Positions 62,517 through 64,000 of a stretch of 64,000 nt of DNA are shown here, in pieces. The stretch's first letter is position 1; each line of letters starts with the position of its first letter. The stretch covers positions 8,369 through 72,368 of the forward strand of contig CAZOZM010000009.1 in the NCBI GenBank assembly GCA_964584255.1, read 5' to 3'. The DNA is from UBA3775 sp964584255 (lineage in GTDB: Bacteria > Bacillota > Clostridia > Lachnospirales > Lachnospiraceae). The notes beneath the pieces are model-generated. The model was not told the DNA's origin. It ran no database searches and saw nothing but the letters and a program-made list of their open reading frames with translations. The position numbers and the translations under genes were made by a program.

Positions 62517-63386
62517 ATGGCAAAGAGTAGTTTTGTAGAGCGAAACAAAGCAGTACGAGAAGCATGGAATAAAGAACTTGAACTTGTACAAGAAGGTAAA
62601 GGTACAAGAGAATGGACGCCTGAACAGCAAAAGGACATTCTTGAAAAAGGGCGAGCTTATGATGAAAATGGCAAAGCTTTTGAAGGTCAGCATATGAAGA
62701 GTGCTGAGATGTATCCTGAGTATCAGGGCGAACCCGGAAATATACAATTCCTTACAAGAGCAGAACATTTAGAGGCTCATGATGGTAATTGGCAAAATCC
62801 AACGAACTGGTATTTTAATCCGGTAACAAAAGAAAAATTTGACTTTGGTGACGGGCCATTCATTCCGTGTGAGATAATTCAACTACCAGAACCTATTATT
62901 TCTTTAACGGATGATTCGACTATACAGGAAATAGTTATTGAAGAAAAAGAAAATTTTAGTAAGGTTGAGGGTGCCTTGAAACAATCTACAGAAACAAGTA
63001 AAAAAACGTGCAGTAAACCTGAACGACCAAAGACTCATAAAGTACAGATTGAAACTCCTAAAAAAGCAAATAATGCTTTTGTTAAAGGGCTAAAATCAGT
63101 CGGAAGATTTATTGTTGAGCACCCAGTCGAGTTACTTGAAATAGCTGGATTAGCAACTGGTGGTGTAGCAAAAGCAGTATCTTCCATCAAAGGTAGAGGT
63201 TCTGGAAGTACACATAGCACACCATCTACTTCTGCAAATTCATCAGTCGCAGAGAAGGTTGCAGATATAGTAGCAAGCAGGTCTTTACCAAGCGAGAACG
63301 ATGTAACGGGACATAAACAACGCTACCATACGAAAAACGGTGTAGTATGGAAAGATAAAGCTCCATATCACAGAGGTGGCAAATAA
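62517..63386 (+). CDS. HNH/EndoVII-type nuclease with long C-terminal tail
   Basis: A 289-residue protein. Residues 1-110 hold an HNH-like nuclease region: WTPEQQKDILEKGRAYDENG, then GQHMKSAEMYPEYQGEPGNI (His of the finger, and Asn in GNIQFL), then EHLEAHDGNW with further His. This H...N...H arrangement is that of HNH/EndoVII toxins. Residues 140-190 are a Lys/Thr/Ser-rich linker, 190-230 a hydrophobic helix pair (VGRFIVEHPVELLEIAGLAT), and 262-289 a conserved-looking tail VTGHKQRYHTKNGVVWKD, then KAPYHRGGK. It has no signal peptide or secretion domain. With SUKH directly upstream it is the probable toxin or effector. The tail could be a second active or recognition site. Confidence 0.8.
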   Translation: MAKSSFVERNKAVREAWNKELELVQEGKGTREWTPEQQKDILEKGRAYDENGKAFEGQHMKSAEMYPEYQGEPGNIQFLTRAEHLEAHDGNWQNPTNWYFNPVTKEKFDFGDGPFIPCEIIQLPEPIISLTDDSTIQEIVIEEKENFSKVEGALKQSTETSKKTCSKPERPKTHKVQIETPKKANNAFVKGLKSVGRFIVEHPVELLEIAGLATGGVAKAVSSIKGRGSGSTHSTPSTSANSSVAEKVADIVASRSLPSENDVTGHKQRYHTKNGVVWKDKAPYHRGGK

Positions 63387-63393
63387 CCAAAAC

Positions 63394-63426
63394 AACCCTC
63401 CCTGCCAGTCAAGGTCGAGAGGGTTT
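63394..63426. terminator. Terminator between the nuclease and the recombinase
   Basis: AACCCTC pairs with GAGGGTT around an 18-base loop. It lies between convergent genes and could serve both, though the T-run is short. Confidence 0.5.
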
Positions 63427-63442
63427 CGTGCGTCGATAGGTA

Positions 63443-64000
63443 TTATCCTTCAATATCAATTTTTAGTCCGGACTTGAGCTCCACCGTGAAGTGGTCTTCC
63501 CAGACGGTAATTTGCTTGAGCCAGCGTTTTACCAATGTTTCGTTGAATTTAGCAAGGTCAGTGCGCTGCTGCTTGATGTAGTCCTGCAGGTCGTTAATTC
63601 TTGCAATCTGCGCGTTTCTGGCAGCGGTGTCAACGGTGCATTTTTCACGCTGTTCGCGGAGCTTGAAAATCTGGTCGGCTATCTCGTCGTAGGCTTCCTT
63701 GTTGTTAGCCTTTTTGAGAAGCTCCTTCTGGAGTTCCATCAGCTGTTCGTCAATTCCATCAGCGGTGGCTTTCCCAGCGTCTCTGATGACCTTGGCAATG
63801 TTCTGCTGCAGCTGTGCCTGATAGGTCGATTTATCGCCAAGGAGCGTGTTAATGGCTTGAACTACCACATTCTCTAATACCGTTTCATTGACGGTTCTTG
63901 CATGGCATTCTTCACCGGTAGGTTCCAGTCTGCTGAGGCAGCGCCAGACGATGGATTTGCAGCCACGGTTGTTCCAGTGGATTCTGCGGAACATTTCACC
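63443..64000 (-). CDS. Serine recombinase, C-terminal part (5' end outside window)
   Basis: The frame is open to the right edge, so the gene begins beyond the window; 185 residues are visible. They start in a zinc beta-ribbon (GEMFRRIHWNNRGCKSIVWRC and GEECHARTVNE, with the Cys of the second pair), typical of large serine recombinases of conjugative and phage-like elements. A long coiled coil follows (about residues 75-155), then a C-terminal strand region WEDHFTVELKSGLKIDIEG. The catalytic Ser domain is not in view. It is convergent with the caspase/SUKH/HNH operon and suggests that the right part of the window borders a mobile element. Confidence 0.88.
   Translation of the reverse strand, partial: GEMFRRIHWNNRGCKSIVWRCLSRLEPTGEECHARTVNETVLENVVVQAINTLLGDKSTYQAQLQQNIAKVIRDAGKATADGIDEQLMELQKELLKKANNKEAYDEIADQIFKLREQREKCTVDTAARNAQIARINDLQDYIKQQRTDLAKFNETLVKRWLKQITVWEDHFTVELKSGLKIDIEG

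Noticed and set aside
63491..63877. 128-codon plus-strand frame opposite the recombinase
   Set aside because: It is the antisense of a clear serine-recombinase coiled coil.

Overview
The window looks like a chromosome segment of a spore-forming, low-to-mid GC Clostridia, most likely a Lachnospiraceae relative. The evidence is the Bacillus/Clostridium-type sporulation and cell-division neighbourhood (spoVT, rqcP, yabP, yabQ, divIC, spoIIE, tilS, hpt, ftsH), AGGAGG-type ribosome binding sites, frequent GTG/TTG starts, AGA/AGG-dominated arginine codons in most genes, and a type IV pilus cluster without outer-membrane components (no PilQ or PilP). The species cannot be named from sequence alone.

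Layout. 1-7.8 kb: the end of an MMPL/RND exporter gene, an overlapping heptad-repeat lipoprotein gene, hisB with its own promoter, and two glycosyltransferases (a GT-C membrane enzyme and a GT2). 8.1-23.1 kb: a complete Gram-positive type IV pilus locus: pilB, pilT, pilC, two tandem major pilins, pilD, a pilM-pilN fusion, pilO, four minor prepilins (two very large) and a terminal membrane protein. 23.4-25.2 kb: larB and a short larC of the nickel-pincer cofactor pathway. 25.2-30.8 kb: an ABC/FtsX exporter next to its own two-component system. 31-33 kb: AgcS-type symporter and a GNAT enzyme, then a decayed ATPase gene. 33.5-41 kb: the sporulation, division and housekeeping block. 41-44.3 kb: a degenerate patch with a small secreted peptide and two FtsX-like permease genes, each broken by a single in-frame stop. 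44.6-60.6 kb: GH13 glucosidase, nth, an ABC-2 exporter operon with an unknown anchored protein and a HypE/PurM-like protein, trmL, mutS2, a two-component pair, yhaM and rlmD. 60.8-63.4 kb: an A/T-rich, apparently acquired operon encoding a 66-residue adaptor-sized protein, a caspase-family protease, a SUKH-fold protein and an HNH-type nuclease with a long tail. The right edge holds the 3' end of a serine recombinase on the minus strand.

The best candidate for an undescribed system is the caspase/SUKH/HNH operon at 60.9-63.4 kb beside the recombinase. Its layout (small protein overlapping the caspase, SUKH placed before the nuclease) suggests a protease-controlled nuclease or toxin-immunity module. 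That function is inference. Secondary items of interest are a seven-copy 36-bp repeat grown out of the pilD 3' end, the hairpin-rich spacer between the two major pilins, the oversized minor pilins, a SpoIIE phosphatase without its membrane domain, and LarC lacking its C-terminal half.
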